Assembly: GCA_016800925.1 (NCBI GenBank)
Contig: JABCPU010000007.1
Coordinates: forward strand, 186,001-250,000
Direction of reading: 5' to 3'
Origin: Suillus spraguei
Taxonomy: Eukaryota > Basidiomycota > Agaricomycetes > Boletales > Suillaceae
DNA: 64,000 nt
Shown: positions 33,881 through 46,171 of the stretch, in pieces
Position numbering within the stretch: position 1 is the stretch's first letter
How the letters are laid out: each line of letters starts with the position of its first letter
Position numbers and translations under genes: made by a program
The notes under the pieces: model-generated
Databases searched by the model: none
What the model saw: only the letters and a program-made list of their open reading frames with translations
What the model was told of the DNA's origin: nothing

Positions 33881-35274
33881 GGGTATCATTTGAGCAACAT
33901 GACAACATGGAGAATCACAGGTTACTTACCCCGTTACAGATACCTGCTGCACCATACTCGCCAGATTTTAGGCCATGGACGAGGGACACTACGATGCGAG
34001 AACCTGAGTTTCCGATCGCATGACCAAGTGCAACGGCGCCACTGTTGAACCTTGTCAGCAAATACGATCCCTGAACACAAAGCAGAAAAACTCACCCGTC
34101 GATGTTGACCTTTGCAGGATCCAGTTGTAGAAGTTTTTCAGCGACACGGACGACAACCGAGAAGGCTTCGTTGACCTCGAAACGTGCGATGTCATCTATA
34201 GTCAGGTTTGCTCTCTTTAGTGCTTCTGGGAGAGCGACGGCAGGAGCCATGGGGAAGTCGATGGGCTCAACACCAGCATCTGCGTATGCTACAGAAAACG
34301 ACACATCAGACAATGTACGGGCATACAAGAAGTCAAACATACAAATCACTTTGGCGAGGGGTTTTACGCCGAGCTCCCTTGCTTTCTCTGCTGACATCAA
34401 TATCAGAGCAGAGGCACCGTCGTTGAGGTTTGAAGAGTTGGCGGCAGTGATACAACCGCCTGCCTTGAATGCTGACTTGAGGGAGGGGACCTTCTCGAAT
34501 ATAACTTTCTTGTACTCCTCATCTTCCTTGATCACGGTGTCGCCCTTCTTGCCCTTGATCGTGACGGGCGCTATCTCAGCATCGAAGGCACGCGCTTTCC
34601 ATGCGCGATCAGCACGTTTGTACGACTCGATGGCGTGCTCATCGAGTGACTCCCGGCTGATGTCGTACTTCACCGCGATAGCCTCGGCACAGTTGCCCAT
34701 AGCGAAGTTGTTGGAGACATCCCAGAGACCGTCGGTTTCGACAGAGTCCTTGGTCTCGAATTTTCCGAACAAAGGGTTCGTGCGGGGAAGCAGGAAACTA
34801 AATGACATGTAAATCTGGTGCAAAGTAGCAACTAGACTGTAGAACTCACGGAGCGTTGCTCATACTCTCCATACCACCAGCGGCAACTACGGTCTTGTAA
34901 CCGGATTCTATGCTCTGGGCAGCAATCATGATCGACTTCATGCCACTAGCACAAACTTTGTTGATGGTGGTAGCGTCAGATGAGGACTTCATGCCGCCAG
35001 CGAGTGCTACTTGACGTGCGGGTGATTGACCGACACCAGCCTGGACGACATTGCCGAAGTAAAGCTCCTCAACTACAGAGGGATCGACGTTTGACTGCTC
35101 GAAAGCATGCTTGAGAGCCACAGCACCAAGTTGGGGAGCAGTCAAAGTCTTAAGTGATCCATACAAGGATCCGACAGGCGTACGGGACGCAGCAACGATT
35201 ACAGCTTCATGAGCAGGCTGTAAAGTTGTGAGTGAATGGTATTGTTGTCCGGAATATAGGATGGAACATACCAT
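33834..35274 (-). CDS. ERG10: Acetyl-CoA C-acetyltransferase (thiolase)
   Basis: Six exons (35274-35272, 35217-34850, 34797-34343, 34288-34096, 34041-33930, 33872-33834) join in frame to 389 residues, the usual size for the family. The first exon is only the ATG, followed by a 54-bp intron. The nucleophile cysteine lies in [10 protein letters not shown], the [10 protein letters not shown] motif supplies the active-site histidine and CNGGG the second cysteine. It condenses two acetyl-CoA to acetoacetyl-CoA, the first step of the mevalonate and ergosterol route. No mitochondrial presequence or C-terminal peroxisomal signal (it ends IQKL) is seen, favouring the cytosolic form; the C-terminal IQKL is not a clear PTS1. 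The residue after GHA-I-G is Asn where many homologues have Cys or Ala. The symbol is by family and inferred location. Confidence 0.93.
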
Positions 35275-35514
35275 TTTGTGGGAAAGATGATCAAGTGAGG
35301 AAGGATGAAAATGTAGATATGGATGAAAAACACGCAAGCACCATGATCGTGCTGGCTTTTATGTTAATGGGATCCGAAACAGATTATTCGGGATCGAGTG
35401 ATATCCGATCGTACGACTTGTCAAAGTGACCCGATTATCCGAGTGGCCTGAGGACAGCTCAGCACCGCTCTAGCAATTTAGTTGATGGACCCAAAGTTAC
35501 CGTTATTCACCCAG

Positions 35515-35585
35515 GCATTAATGGGGTAGTGGTAACCTGGGTCGTTGCCATCGACCCGCCGGGGGTTCGATTCCCCCTTAATGCA
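35515..35585 (+). tRNA. tRNA-Gly (anticodon GCC)
   Basis: The seven-base acceptor stem GCATTAA / TTAATGC pairs perfectly. The D arm GGGT-AGTGGTA-ACCT, the anticodon stem GGTCG / CGACC with loop TTGCCAT (anticodon GCC), a four-base variable loop and the T arm GGGGG-TTCGATT-CCCCC are all intact. There is no intron. The discriminator base is A. Confidence 0.95.
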
Positions 35586-35839
35586 GTAAGAGTCGGTATT
35601 TTCGACCTGTGGGACAGAATTTGTTTTTGTACAGAATTTGCATTTTACACAAGTAGACCGTAGTCGACTTCCCTTACGCTGCACCATAAATCGATATATC
35701 GACAAGCAACTGTTCACGATGATCTATCAACATACAACACACTGATACGACATAACCTGATGAAATATGGTGTATTACTAGTTTGCTGGTTTGGCTTAAC
35801 AACAACCGCAACGCAGAATGAGGAATGCATGTACATGGT

Positions 35840-36606
35840 CTACATGATCACACAACATGAATTTTGCTAGTGAAGCTGTCAGAGCCTGTCACCCAAACAT
35901 GAAAGACAGACGCTAACCTTCTTAGCTGTCTTGTAAAACATTTTACTCTGCATGGATAGAGCGTTCGACCGCTCCACAAGGTTATCCAACTTCTCTCCAC
36001 GTTGGAGAACAGACTCGATGGTTTTGTGCTACAATACACCGTCACACCGATATAACAATCAAGTGATTCTCACAATGATTAGGAAGACTTACCAGAACAA
36101 TCTTTGTCTCATCCAGCTCCTGTTGTACTCGCATAATGGTATCGGCTTGCCTAGGATCCTGGTACTTCTGAATGTAAGTCTGGATCTCTGGGAATGATAT
36201 CAATCCTGGATTTGCGAAGGCAGATTGGGGGACTTTGGCAGTAAAATCATCAAGTAGCTTTGTTAGGAGAGAGAAGGCGGGTCGAACGGGGTATTCCTGA
36301 TCAGTAATAATGATAGCTAAGGAAGAAAGTGGGCTCAATAATTCCATTACATCCAAGCTTTGACTCACCTGCAAGCTGTTCTGCACCACTCCTGTTGTAC
36401 ACATGCGCGGTGTAATTGTTCTCTTGTACACTCTGACGCTGGCCCTGAGGAGTTCTCTCCACCACCGTCTTGGTAAAGAATGTCAAAAACTCGGTGACGG
36501 AACTTCTCTGGTAGAACGAGAAACTAGAGACATCTGAAGCAGAGCTAAGTACTGAACAAGGCCCTGAGGAGGGTGCAAGAACAACTGAAAGTGAGAAGAT
36601 CTTCAT
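35840..36606 (-). CDS. YKT6: R-SNARE YKT6 (longin domain)
   Basis: Four exons (36606-36369, 36316-36093, 36028-35918, 35866-35840) join in frame to 199 residues, the usual YKT6 size. The N-terminal longin domain starts MKIFSLSVV and includes [16 protein letters not shown]. The SNARE helix follows ([20 protein letters not shown]) with the zero-layer arginine. The final 27-nt exon encodes QNSCCVIM, whose CCVIM end is the farnesylation plus palmitoylation signal diagnostic of YKT6. It acts in ER-Golgi, Golgi and vacuolar fusion. It is divergent from the site-2 protease gene, with start codons very close together. Confidence 0.96.
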
Positions 36607-36614
36607 GGTCGTGG

Positions 36615-38611
36615 ATGAGAAGAGAGGCACACTGCGCTGTGTTGTCCGGTGTCAATGCGTGCCAGTCCGGCTCAGAGTCCAATTATGTACATAAACGAAA
36701 TCATACTAGGTACCGGTGCCACTTCGAGTCAACCAGTGCAGTACTTGCCTTGCACCTGCTCCACCGAATTCAGCCAAAGAGGATGATATCGTTCGCTGCT
36801 GGGATTCCAAGGAGCCTCTTTCACATTCGTGTGCAAACTCGAGCGTTCAATGCTCATCATGACACCTTTTCTTTGCGGTTGGCCAGTAGAAACTACCTGC
36901 GGACAAGAAAGTTTTTGCTCATGTTCTATGATACTGGCAGCGTACTGGTTATCTTTGGAATGTTCATTGCTGTAGTTCTGCTTGTATCGACTATGGTGTC
37001 ACTCTTGTCTTCCATGTTCGTACGACTGACTGCGCCAGATACTTCAACATCGTTACTGAAAAGAGCTGTCGAAGTCACAACTCACGCAACGACATATTCC
37101 AGTGTTACTCATGCTGTCAATCCAATTGTGAGTTGCATTATGCGTAGATCGCGTCTAGTGGTTTGCTTGATCATCTGGAGTACTCACTTTATTACGTGTA
37201 GATCCCTGGCTTAACCGTTCCACTAAAGCACCTACCGCTCATTCTACTCTCCCTTTGCATCAGTCAGATCGTGCATGAAAGTGGGCACGCTATTACTGCA
37301 GCAATGTACGTCTTCCCTCACATACAACATAGTCCATTAGCTGCAGCTTTGTGTTTGTCCTAGTCATCGGATTCCTATGCTGGCAGCAGGAGCATCTATA
37401 ACCTTCATGTTCCCCGCCGCATTCGTGACATTGCCTTCTGCAAGGGTAGAGGAATTGTCTTCACTCGATCGCTTACGGGTCATAACCTCAGGCTGTTTTC
37501 ATAATCTGACGCTCTGGCTGATTCTACTGGGTGCGGCCTGGTCTGGTATTGGGCAACGGATACTGTCAGTAGGTTACGAAGATGTTTTTGCTCAAGGGAT
37601 AATCGTGGCCCGTGTTGAAGCAGTTAGTATGGTTTTAAGGTGATTACCTCGCTATCCTTGCTGATTTCTGTAGGATTCCCCTTTGAGCATGCATCTTCCT
37701 GTCGGATCTTTGCTGACGACACTTGACGATCTTCCGTTGAACTCATCTCGTGATGCATGGTCCAATTATCTATTGGAACCTACTTCAACTGCCTACACGC
37801 AGGGTTGGTGTGTGGATACGTCGCGGCTTAGTGGTGAGTACTCGCATCATCGTCATCCTGCCCAACTAAGCGCCTCCTCAGATGATCACCGGTGTTGCGT
37901 GGATACTGCATCATCGTCATCCTGTTTTGTGTCATTTGAAAGTGCGATGGAGGAATATTGTACCGATCCGGTAGCCATACTATCAAAAATCCAAAACCGA
38001 TGCGACTCCTCAACACCGTGTCGGGAATCGCAGTCCTGCGTCAAACCCAGGGGAGACCGAAATATCTTACGAATCACGGTGAATCACGAAGGGACAAGTA
38101 CTGAAGACGAGCGCATCGTGCTCTGGAGTGGCCCCAGGTACGAGGTCTGGGAGCAAGGTAAAATACACGAATTCAAGCATGTATGGTGGCTGATGTTCAT
38201 TTTTATTAGTTCAAACAACGCATTTCGCACCGCGCTTCGGCATTATACCACTAGGACTACCCCTCATATTTGCAGATTTCTTCCAGTACGTCCCTTAGAC
38301 TAACCACTACTGTGTGACTGACTTTGGATAGGTATCTGAAGCTCACAAATCTTTCATTATATCTTCTCAACTCACTACCCCTGCCCGCATTGGATGGATT
38401 TCAATTACTAATAATTTTGCTGGAAATGGTCTTCACCAGATGGTTCCATGCTCCTTCAACCATCCTTGATATTGAGGCACTGAGAACTCGTGGAAGCCGT
38501 CCACATCAGAGGAGGGCACAGCAGGTACTTCGAACCTTTATAATGATCGGTACATGCACGCTTCTGGGGTCGTGTGTCATACTTGGTATTATAGAATGGA
38601 TGATTGTATGA
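36615..38611 (+). CDS. Site-2 protease (M50 intramembrane metalloprotease)
   Basis: Seven exons (36615-37127, 37202-37305, 37364-37622, 37674-37833, 37882-38157, 38210-38285, 38332-38611) join in frame to 555 residues. The zinc-binding HESGH motif is in exon 2, split off by an intron from the following RIPMLAAGASITFMFP helix. The LPLPALDGFQLL segment near the C-terminus supplies the second zinc-ligand LDG motif. A PDZ-like and Cys-rich luminal segment lies between (DSPLSMHLPVG to CVDTSRLS and DDHRCC). This matches eukaryotic S2P, which cleaves membrane-bound SREBP-type factors in the Golgi. The start is uncertain: ATG 36615 gives a long N-terminus only 8 bp from the YKT6 start, while ATG 36780 lacks an upstream hydrophobic segment (VLALHLLHRI) that is probably part of the protein. 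Confidence 0.88.
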
Positions 38612-38779
38612 ATCAAAGGCTGTACAAGCCAAGCAAGGCGAAAGCTATCTGTCTTTATTCATAATAAGACAAGTACATGTGACCTGCATGCATATCATAG
38701 GTCGGTGATGCATTAGTCGATTGGTGCCCCTCCATTACGACGCATGCATCATACTAAAGTGTGACATGAAAGAAGGGTT

Positions 38780-39238
38780 TCACTTCTTCTTCGGTGTTGC
38801 GCCGAGTTCTACCACATTCAAGCCTGCGCTCATACATCAGGTAATGAAACGCACTAGAAGACCGATCTGATCACGCACCTGGGGGTAAACTCTGCTTGAG
38901 CTTTTCAGCCTTCTCTGGGTCGTCCACGGAAAGAGTGTACAAGTATCGTGAACACCGCACTTTGAATTTAGTCTGGACCTTCCCGGCTGCTGATTTTGCG
39001 GCAATTTTTTTGATGCGGGCCTCTGGATGGACAACACAATGCGTGAAATTTCGTGCAAGATTAGGGCGCGTGAAGTCAGCGTGTTGTCAAAGTACAATAA
39101 CTGTATAAACGCACGGGAAGCATCCTTCCGCCGCGCAATCTCAATGAACTGCTTGATATCCCGGATTTCCTTGGGCTAACGTAGACATGAGTAATGGGAC
39201 CAAGAGAGCCAAATGGCCAGCGGACGTGAGCGCACCAT
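38780..39238 (-). CDS. RPL38: 60S ribosomal protein eL38
   Basis: Four exons (39238-39236, 39175-39115, 39022-38879, 38823-38780) join to 83 residues. The start exon is a lone ATG followed by a 60-bp GTGCGC...TTAG intron. The protein reads (M)[20 protein letters not shown], then [20 protein letters not shown] and [16 protein letters not shown], the full eL38 signature. It ends in a lysine run (PKKK), a few residues longer than most homologues. It is convergent with the site-2 protease gene, 168 bp apart. Confidence 0.95.
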
Positions 39239-39574
39239 GACGGAGTACTGAGTCTTGAAGTCTTGCTTACTATATCTAACGATTTCCAGCTACCTTGGTG
39301 GAACGCGGTGGCTGAACCTTATTTTGATAGCTATTCGCAAATTCCCGAGAGTGTAACCAAGTCGTCTCCGGGCCGAAAACGTGATAAGTTTTCCGTTACA
39401 AAGCATCATGCATCTGCGTCAGGCCTACAGGTTCAGCCAATGCATGTTATACATAGGCAGTATGATTATGTCTATAAGATACATATGTGCATGGTGTTGA
39501 AATGGTATATACAGACTTGGAGTATGATATCTCAGATGTAACAATGTCATAAATCAATTATGAATATTTGAAAT

Positions 39575-42500
39575 CTATGGAGCCGCCTTGCGAGGAGATC
39601 CCGAGCCTGCAAGGGTAGAACCTCCGTCACTAACGACCGATATCGGTCGGTTAAGGCGGGCGCGCAGTCGTTCGACTTCACGTTGCAAGCTAGAAAGTGA
39701 CGCGTAAATAGTCAACTTCTCAAGACCCTCGAGTTGAACTTACTTCAGCATTGCCTGCTTGGAATCCACAACCTCTCGCTCTAGGCGACGTTTTGCGCGC
39801 TCAAGTTCACTCTCGCTTGATTGCTATTGATGTGAACTGGAATTAGCCAAGCAACTAGATGATCAATGAGGAGGTGAGACTGACAACTTCGTCCAGTTTC
39901 TGTCGGAGCGAAGTTATTTGATCCTCAGATATTTTTCGCTCCTCCTCCAACTTCATATGGTGCCGTTCACTTTCAGCTAATTGCAGTTGTATATCGCGAA
40001 TTGCCTTGTCAGAGCTATGCAAGCGGTTGGAGTCGACTTTCTCGCTCGATGCTTGCTTGAGTTGAGTAGTGAGTTCATCAATACGGCTCTGCAGCTGCCT
40101 GACAGTGGAGGTTGGGTGAGGAGAGTTTGTGTATGACTTCGTCTCAAGGTCAACAACACGGACATTTAGGTCTTTGACCTGCTTCTCTAACTGTGCCTAT
40201 AGGACAGAGTGAGCACGCTGGAGATCATATTTCAGGTACTTACATTCATTCTATCCAGTTCAGTATTCTCGACGCGGATCCGGTCAAGTTCCAGCTGGCT
40301 TTCGTTGGCATGCGCTTCAGCTCTCTTCAGGCGGTCAAAGGCCATAACTACACGGTCTTCTTGTTCCTCCAGAGACCGCTCAAGATCTTGTTTCTTCAGC
40401 TGTAGTTTCTGCAGTTCTCGATCTGAAGTCATCTTCGTTGCGTCGACATGCTCAAGCTTGATGCCTTCAAGTTCCGCCTGCAAAGAGCGGCGTGCCTTTT
40501 GTAGCATTGCCCTGTCCGCCTCAGCATCATTGAGAACGCTTCGAAGTTCCCGAACTTGTGAGTGAAGTGACACGATCTGCGCTTGCTGGTCGGATTGAGC
40601 AGCAGTCGATGATTCAAAAGCTTTGGTTAGATCGGCAATCTTCGTCTCCATCCGGTCTTTCTCCCTGTTCCAGGCACCTCCACTGTAGACCTCGTCATCG
40701 AATCTTAGCTGGAGTTCGTCGTAGTCAGAATGTATTTTGCGGTTATCTTCTCGTAGCCTCGTCATCGTATCTCGCTGCGCTTGCATTTCTGGGACGAATA
40801 CGGTTCGGTAAGGCACACCCGAAGTTTCCTAGTTACGTACCTTCGCTCAACTGTGCTAGCTCAGCTGCAGCTTCTCATCAGAAACGATCTTTTACAAGAG
40901 CTGTCACTAACCTTGATATTTCTTTCGCGTCTGGTCGTTGGCGAAATCACGTTCTGCAAGGTCTTTTTGATGCTGCTGACGTTCATCTTGCAGTTGTTGT
41001 ACTAGACGGTGCCTGTGAATGCCCAACTCAGAAGACTCTCTATCTTCGGCCTCGATCTGAATCTCCAATTCACGGAGCCTCCGCTGAGTGTCTTGGAAAC
41101 GCTCTTCGAGTGTCCTCTTCTCTGCCACCAAATCATTATGAGTCTTTTCCAAGTCAGTGAGGGCGCGTCGAACTATCTTGGTGATCAGTATTGTTCATGG
41201 TGGAGGATTCCAAAGTTTACCAGAAGATTCAGCACGTTCTGCTTTAGCCTTTGCTTCTGCGCTGGCGAGTGCTTTGTAAGCAGCCTTTTCAGAGGCCCTA
41301 CGCTCTGCCTGATCCAGCCCACCTCCCCTGACGAAATCTTCTACCTCCCGGGTGAGACTTGCCTTGGCTTTCTCCAAAGATCGAATGTAGACGGCATCCT
41401 TCTGCAGCTGTTCTTGCGCTTCTTTCAGTTGCTGATCGGTTACTTTCTTGGCCTTCTCCAGAACGTAAACGTGTTCGACAATCGTCTTATCCTGTTTGCT
41501 CTCCATTTGCTTGAGCTCCCACTCCCGATTCTTGAGATCAGTTATTGCGTTGTTAAGATCATGGTCGTACTTCGCAATGTGATCTTGGTATTCCTTTTTC
41601 TGAGTTAACATGACGTGTTGAAGGTTCTTGCACTTGGCTGATTCGGACTCTAATTGTTTCTTCAAGGTTTCCACCTGGCGTTCACCAGCGTGAGCATCTC
41701 TTTCCATCTGCAAAATCGTATCCTCGATCTCATTATATTTGGTCTGAGCAGCGTGGAGTTGACGTTCCAAGATCTAATGAAGTAGAAGTAAGATCCATGC
41801 GATCCAACGAATACGGATAATTGTCCAATCACCTCTTTCGCCCTCGATGTCTCCGCTAACCGACCATCCGAGTCAATCTGACGGGATCGCAGTGCCTGTA
41901 GTTCCGATTCGAGCACCCTTTTGGCCTTTTCCAGATCCACGAGCATTGCCTCGACCTTCGAAGTCCGTTCCTTCAAGCCTCGCTCGCGCTCCAAAAGAGA
42001 GCTGTGAGCTGAATCTAGCTGCTTGTGCTGACGACGCATCTCGTCTAGCTCAATAACGAGCTTGCTTTCCTTGTCGAGAGCATTTTCCCGTAAAACGCTG
42101 ACTTCTGTTTGTAACTGGGAAGACTGTCGGCGGAGCTCAGCAAGTTCTTCCTCTTTGCTCTTCTCGACTTCGAGCCGGCGGGCGTCTTCGGAGGTCTTGG
42201 TCTCCATGATTGCACGGAGCTCGTCCAGCTCGCCTTGAAGTTTTATCTTGGAAGAGACTGCACGATCTACATCGGCCCTAGCAGCGTGGATCTCTGCTCG
42301 CTGTCTGTCAGATGTAGCGTGGAGTTCGACAATCTCCTTTTGCAGTCGAGAACGCTCGTCGGTGGATGCGGTGATGGTAGAAAGCAGCTGTGAATTCTGG
42401 TCTTCTTTGTTCTGGATCATAGCAGAATACTCAGCGGATGTACGAGTCATCTCTGTTAGCTGTTGTTTGAGATAACTCGAACTTCTTTCCAGTTGGTCGA

Positions 42501-45500
42501 CCTTGCTTCCGAGCGACTCCCTGTGCAAAACATCAGACCCAAGATCACATCACGGTAAGCTTGGAGGGGCTCACTTAGATCGAATTTCCACACTGAGCTT
42601 GGCCTGCAAGTCGCTCACTGAAGCCTCAGAACGGTCCTTGACACGTGCCAAATCTTCGTCGCGCTGCGAAACAAGGGCTTTGAGGTCTTCATTGGCTTTC
42701 TGGAGAGCCTGGTTTTCCTGCTGCAGCTGGACCATGCTGCTCTCCTGCGCTAATACAATGTCCGAAAGCTCTGCCTCTTTAGCTCGCCATTCGTTTTGTT
42801 GACTTTCCATGCGGACAAGATGCTCCGCGGCCTGGTCGAACGCGACGCGCAATGTTTCATGTTTCTCATCGCCTTCCTTCTGAAGTTGTAAGGCACGGTC
42901 CAGTTGCGAATCGAGAACGTCGAGGTCGGTGTGTAAGGCGACAATTTCCTCTTCGAGTTCTGCTTCCCTCTTTTTGCTTCTGTCTAATATGGCATCCTTG
43001 TCGAGGGCAAGCGCACGCTCTGCTTCCAAGTCTTCGATGATCTTTCGTTTCTCCGCCTGAAGGGTCATCTTCACGTTTTCTAGGTTTTCCCTTTCCCGTT
43101 GATCACGCTCCGCCCTCTCCTTTACAAGTTGCAGTTCAACATCTTTCCTTCTAAGCTCCTCATCGTTTCGTGTCGCGGCGAGTAACGGGCGGACCTGTTT
43201 AAAATGATCAAAAATTACTTCGAAATGAGCAAGAGCCACCTTACTTTTGTATATAGTTGCCACCATGGCCAATCTCGCAACTCCCCGTACACACGAGCAT
43301 TACGCTGGATTGTTCGTATCGCCACCGCACGATTGAGCACTTTCTTCATCTGTCTACGTGCGGAGAACTTCCTAACAACGGCCTGCAGTCTCGAAAAGAC
43401 GTCGAATAAAAGGGCATCCCGCCGCTCCTCGAGATCAGCGAGGACTCCGGCCTTGAAGAATATCTTGGATGTTCCCACACGGAACAACTCAGTATCGAGA
43501 TCCAAAGCCTCTACAATACGGATGCATGATTTGCGACCATCCATGTATCCACGAGGAATAACGCCTGGAGTCATGATCTCGTAGCGTTGCCGAAACTCGA
43601 CAAAAGGAAGCCGATTGGGATAACCAAGACGGGCTATGCGAATGCCCTCCAAAACACCGTTGCAACGCAATTGATCAAGGACAAGAGGCACGTCTACCCT
43701 TCCAGGTTTCTTGTTAATGTTTGGCACGATGCAACGTACGAAATGTGGTTGTGTCGCCTGCAATTGCGCCATGAGAAGCGCTAATTGCTCCTTGTGCCGT
43801 TGCCCAACTGTTCTAAACGCTCCTCTCTTAATGGGGCGCCTTTTCCCTGCGGAGGACCCAGCACCGGAAGATGGGGGCATGTCGGCGAAGACGCCAGCAA
43901 AATCTTGGAAGAGCGAGGCCACGTAAGGTTCGGACGATGACGCCAGTACACGTGTGAGATTATCGTTAAGGGGATCCTTATTCTTCTCTAACCAGCCGTC
44001 GGTGCGATACTCGACTTTACCTGCGTAGTGCGTGATGATGAAGCCTTGTTCAAACTTCGGTAGGGTGTATTTCGTCCGACCTGGATGAGGATGCTCTGTT
44101 GTGCGCAGATCACCGCTCCAGATCGAATGGACTTTCTCCGTAAATGTGAGATCGGTGGCTTTGGGCATGATACATTCCTCGTCTAAGCAACTGAGGATGC
44201 CAATGGCGCTCCCGCTGCTCTCAATGAGGTCGATGGTTGGCTGCAAGTCCAGCTTGAAGTTCACGTAATCCCACTCTATGCCTTCCCTGGAATACTCTTC
44301 CTGCTCGAGCACAAACATATGGTGATTGAAAAACTGTTGCAGTTTCTCGTTGGTATAATTGATAAGCAATTGCTCGTACGTGTTAATTTCGAAGATCTCG
44401 AAGCCTGCGATGTCGAGAACACCAATGAACGTCGACTTAGAGGACGGACGATCTAGCGCACGGTTGATGCGCTCAACCAGCGCACCGAAGGATTTCTCGT
44501 ACAATGACTTGCTCAAGGATGCGAGTTCGTCAAGAGACTGTTGCCCCGTCCTCGCCTGCGTGACCCACTCACGTCCAGCGAGAACCCTGGGCCGTAAAAT
44601 AGCTCTCGTGAACTCTGCGATGGGAATACCAAGCAAATGGCACACACGCTCAGCTTGCGACGGATCTGGCATGAACGCATCATCCGACTTCGTAGAGCGG
44701 ATAACGATGTTGCCAATATGAAGAATTGCTGCGACGATACGGAAAAGGTCGAACTGTTCGGCGACTGTAAAGCCAACAATATCAAGAGCATTCTTGGAGT
44801 GTGTTAGTCGGATATCGAAGACTTCGCATTCACAAACGTACTATAAGAGCATCCCAATCTTCGCGATCGTTGACGCCATCAACCTCTCGCCTGCTTCGGT
44901 TGAGAAATTCATATTCGTCTAGAGGTCGATCCAGCAGAAGAGTGTCTGTAGAAGCACGAAAATTGAAAACAAATTAGGAAGATATTTTTCAACACTTACC
45001 TTTTAATGACCCTCCACTTGATAGTAATTGGTAAAATACGTGGAAGTTGCGCTCTGCAACACTGCGAACCACTACTCGACTCTTCTCCAGCAGGTACCAG
45101 TCAATATTCGCTCCGGATATACTTCCATCCAGAGAAAAACTAATCCTGATAAACTTCCCAAATCTACTTGAATTATTGTTCCGCTGGGTTTGCGCGTTAC
45201 CGAATGCCTCAAGGATGGGATTTGCTTGGAGAATCTGTCGCTCGAGCAAGCCTAGGCGACCCTTGGCGCCTCCAGTGCTGTTAGAAGCAACATGAGTAGC
45301 TTTTGCATGGAAAGAGCTTCTTCTGGGTAGACCCGAAGGTGGGGATGCAGGGAATGATGTTATAGAAGCAGAATGTAAATGTGAGAGATGGCGCGGGTGG
45401 GCATCAGTCGCTATGGCAGACAGGTATTGTATAACTTTCTTCGTGCTTTCGGTCTTTCCTGCACCAGATTCTCCCCTGAAGACGGTGAATTAGCTGCATG

Positions 45501-46171
45501 CTTCACCAAAATGTGGAGATAACCAACGTTATAAGAATACTCTGATTTTCGCGCTCCTCCCCCATGTTAACCCATGCACGCTCGGCAACCGCAAAGATAT
45601 GAGGAGGGTTCTCATCTCGGCGTTTACTGCGATACTGAGATATGATTGCGTCTGTATAAAGCGGTAGGTTCTGGTAAGGGTTTATAGCGACCAAGAATAA
45701 GCCAGAGTATGTCTATTCAGCACGTTTCAGTAGGCGTGCCAAGTAGGATGATTATGAATATGCACAAGAAATCGTTGACAGAAGAGGACTCACATAGATA
45801 GCTCCAGATCCATACCTTAGACGGAGATTATGCACGACGCTCGCTTCGTTTAAAAATGTGAGATCTGCGATGTCTTCGACACGATCGAACTTGGGAGGGT
45901 TCATCTTGGAAAGTGCATACAAAGGGACTTGACGAATCTGACGCGTTTTGTGTCAGCAATTGGCACATTAGAAAGAAAATTGAGGTTAAACTACCTCGCC
46001 CCCAGCGGACATGATGATTTCTGCAGTCTCATCATCTTCTTGGTGTACCCAGCCAGCAAGATAACCGTCCTTCTCGTCTGGTACCCACACCCATTTCTTT
46101 TCATTAAATTCGGCCTGTAGCGCAGCGGCACGCGCGGCTTCTGTGCTCTGAGAAAGACGAGGGGCTGGCAT
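39575..46171 (-). CDS. Myosin II heavy chain
   Basis: A long minus-strand gene with many short introns, encoding about 1,900 residues. The start ATG at 46171 was chosen because it directly precedes the conserved [19 protein letters not shown]3-like subdomain (the upstream frame reads through an intron acceptor). The head has the P-loop [10 protein letters not shown] near 45.46 kb, [10 protein letters not shown] (switch I), [10 protein letters not shown] (switch II), the actin-binding region and [12 protein letters not shown]. Next comes a neck with IQ-like sequence ([11 protein letters not shown]). From about 43.2 to 39.6 kb the tail is a near-continuous heptad coiled coil with very high Glu, Lys, Gln and Arg, broken only by introns. 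This is the conventional myosin that drives cytokinesis and septation. Loop 1 after the P-loop carries an extended Ser/Pro/His-rich insert. Confidence 0.95.

Noticed and set aside
34102..34812. Long plus-strand open frame (236 codons) opposite the thiolase gene
   Set aside because: It is antisense to a well-conserved, fully spliced thiolase and its translation shows no motif; codon constraint on the other strand explains it.
40558..41608. Plus-strand frames of about 200 codons
   Set aside because: Antisense of the myosin coiled-coil tail, whose biased codons keep the opposite strand open.
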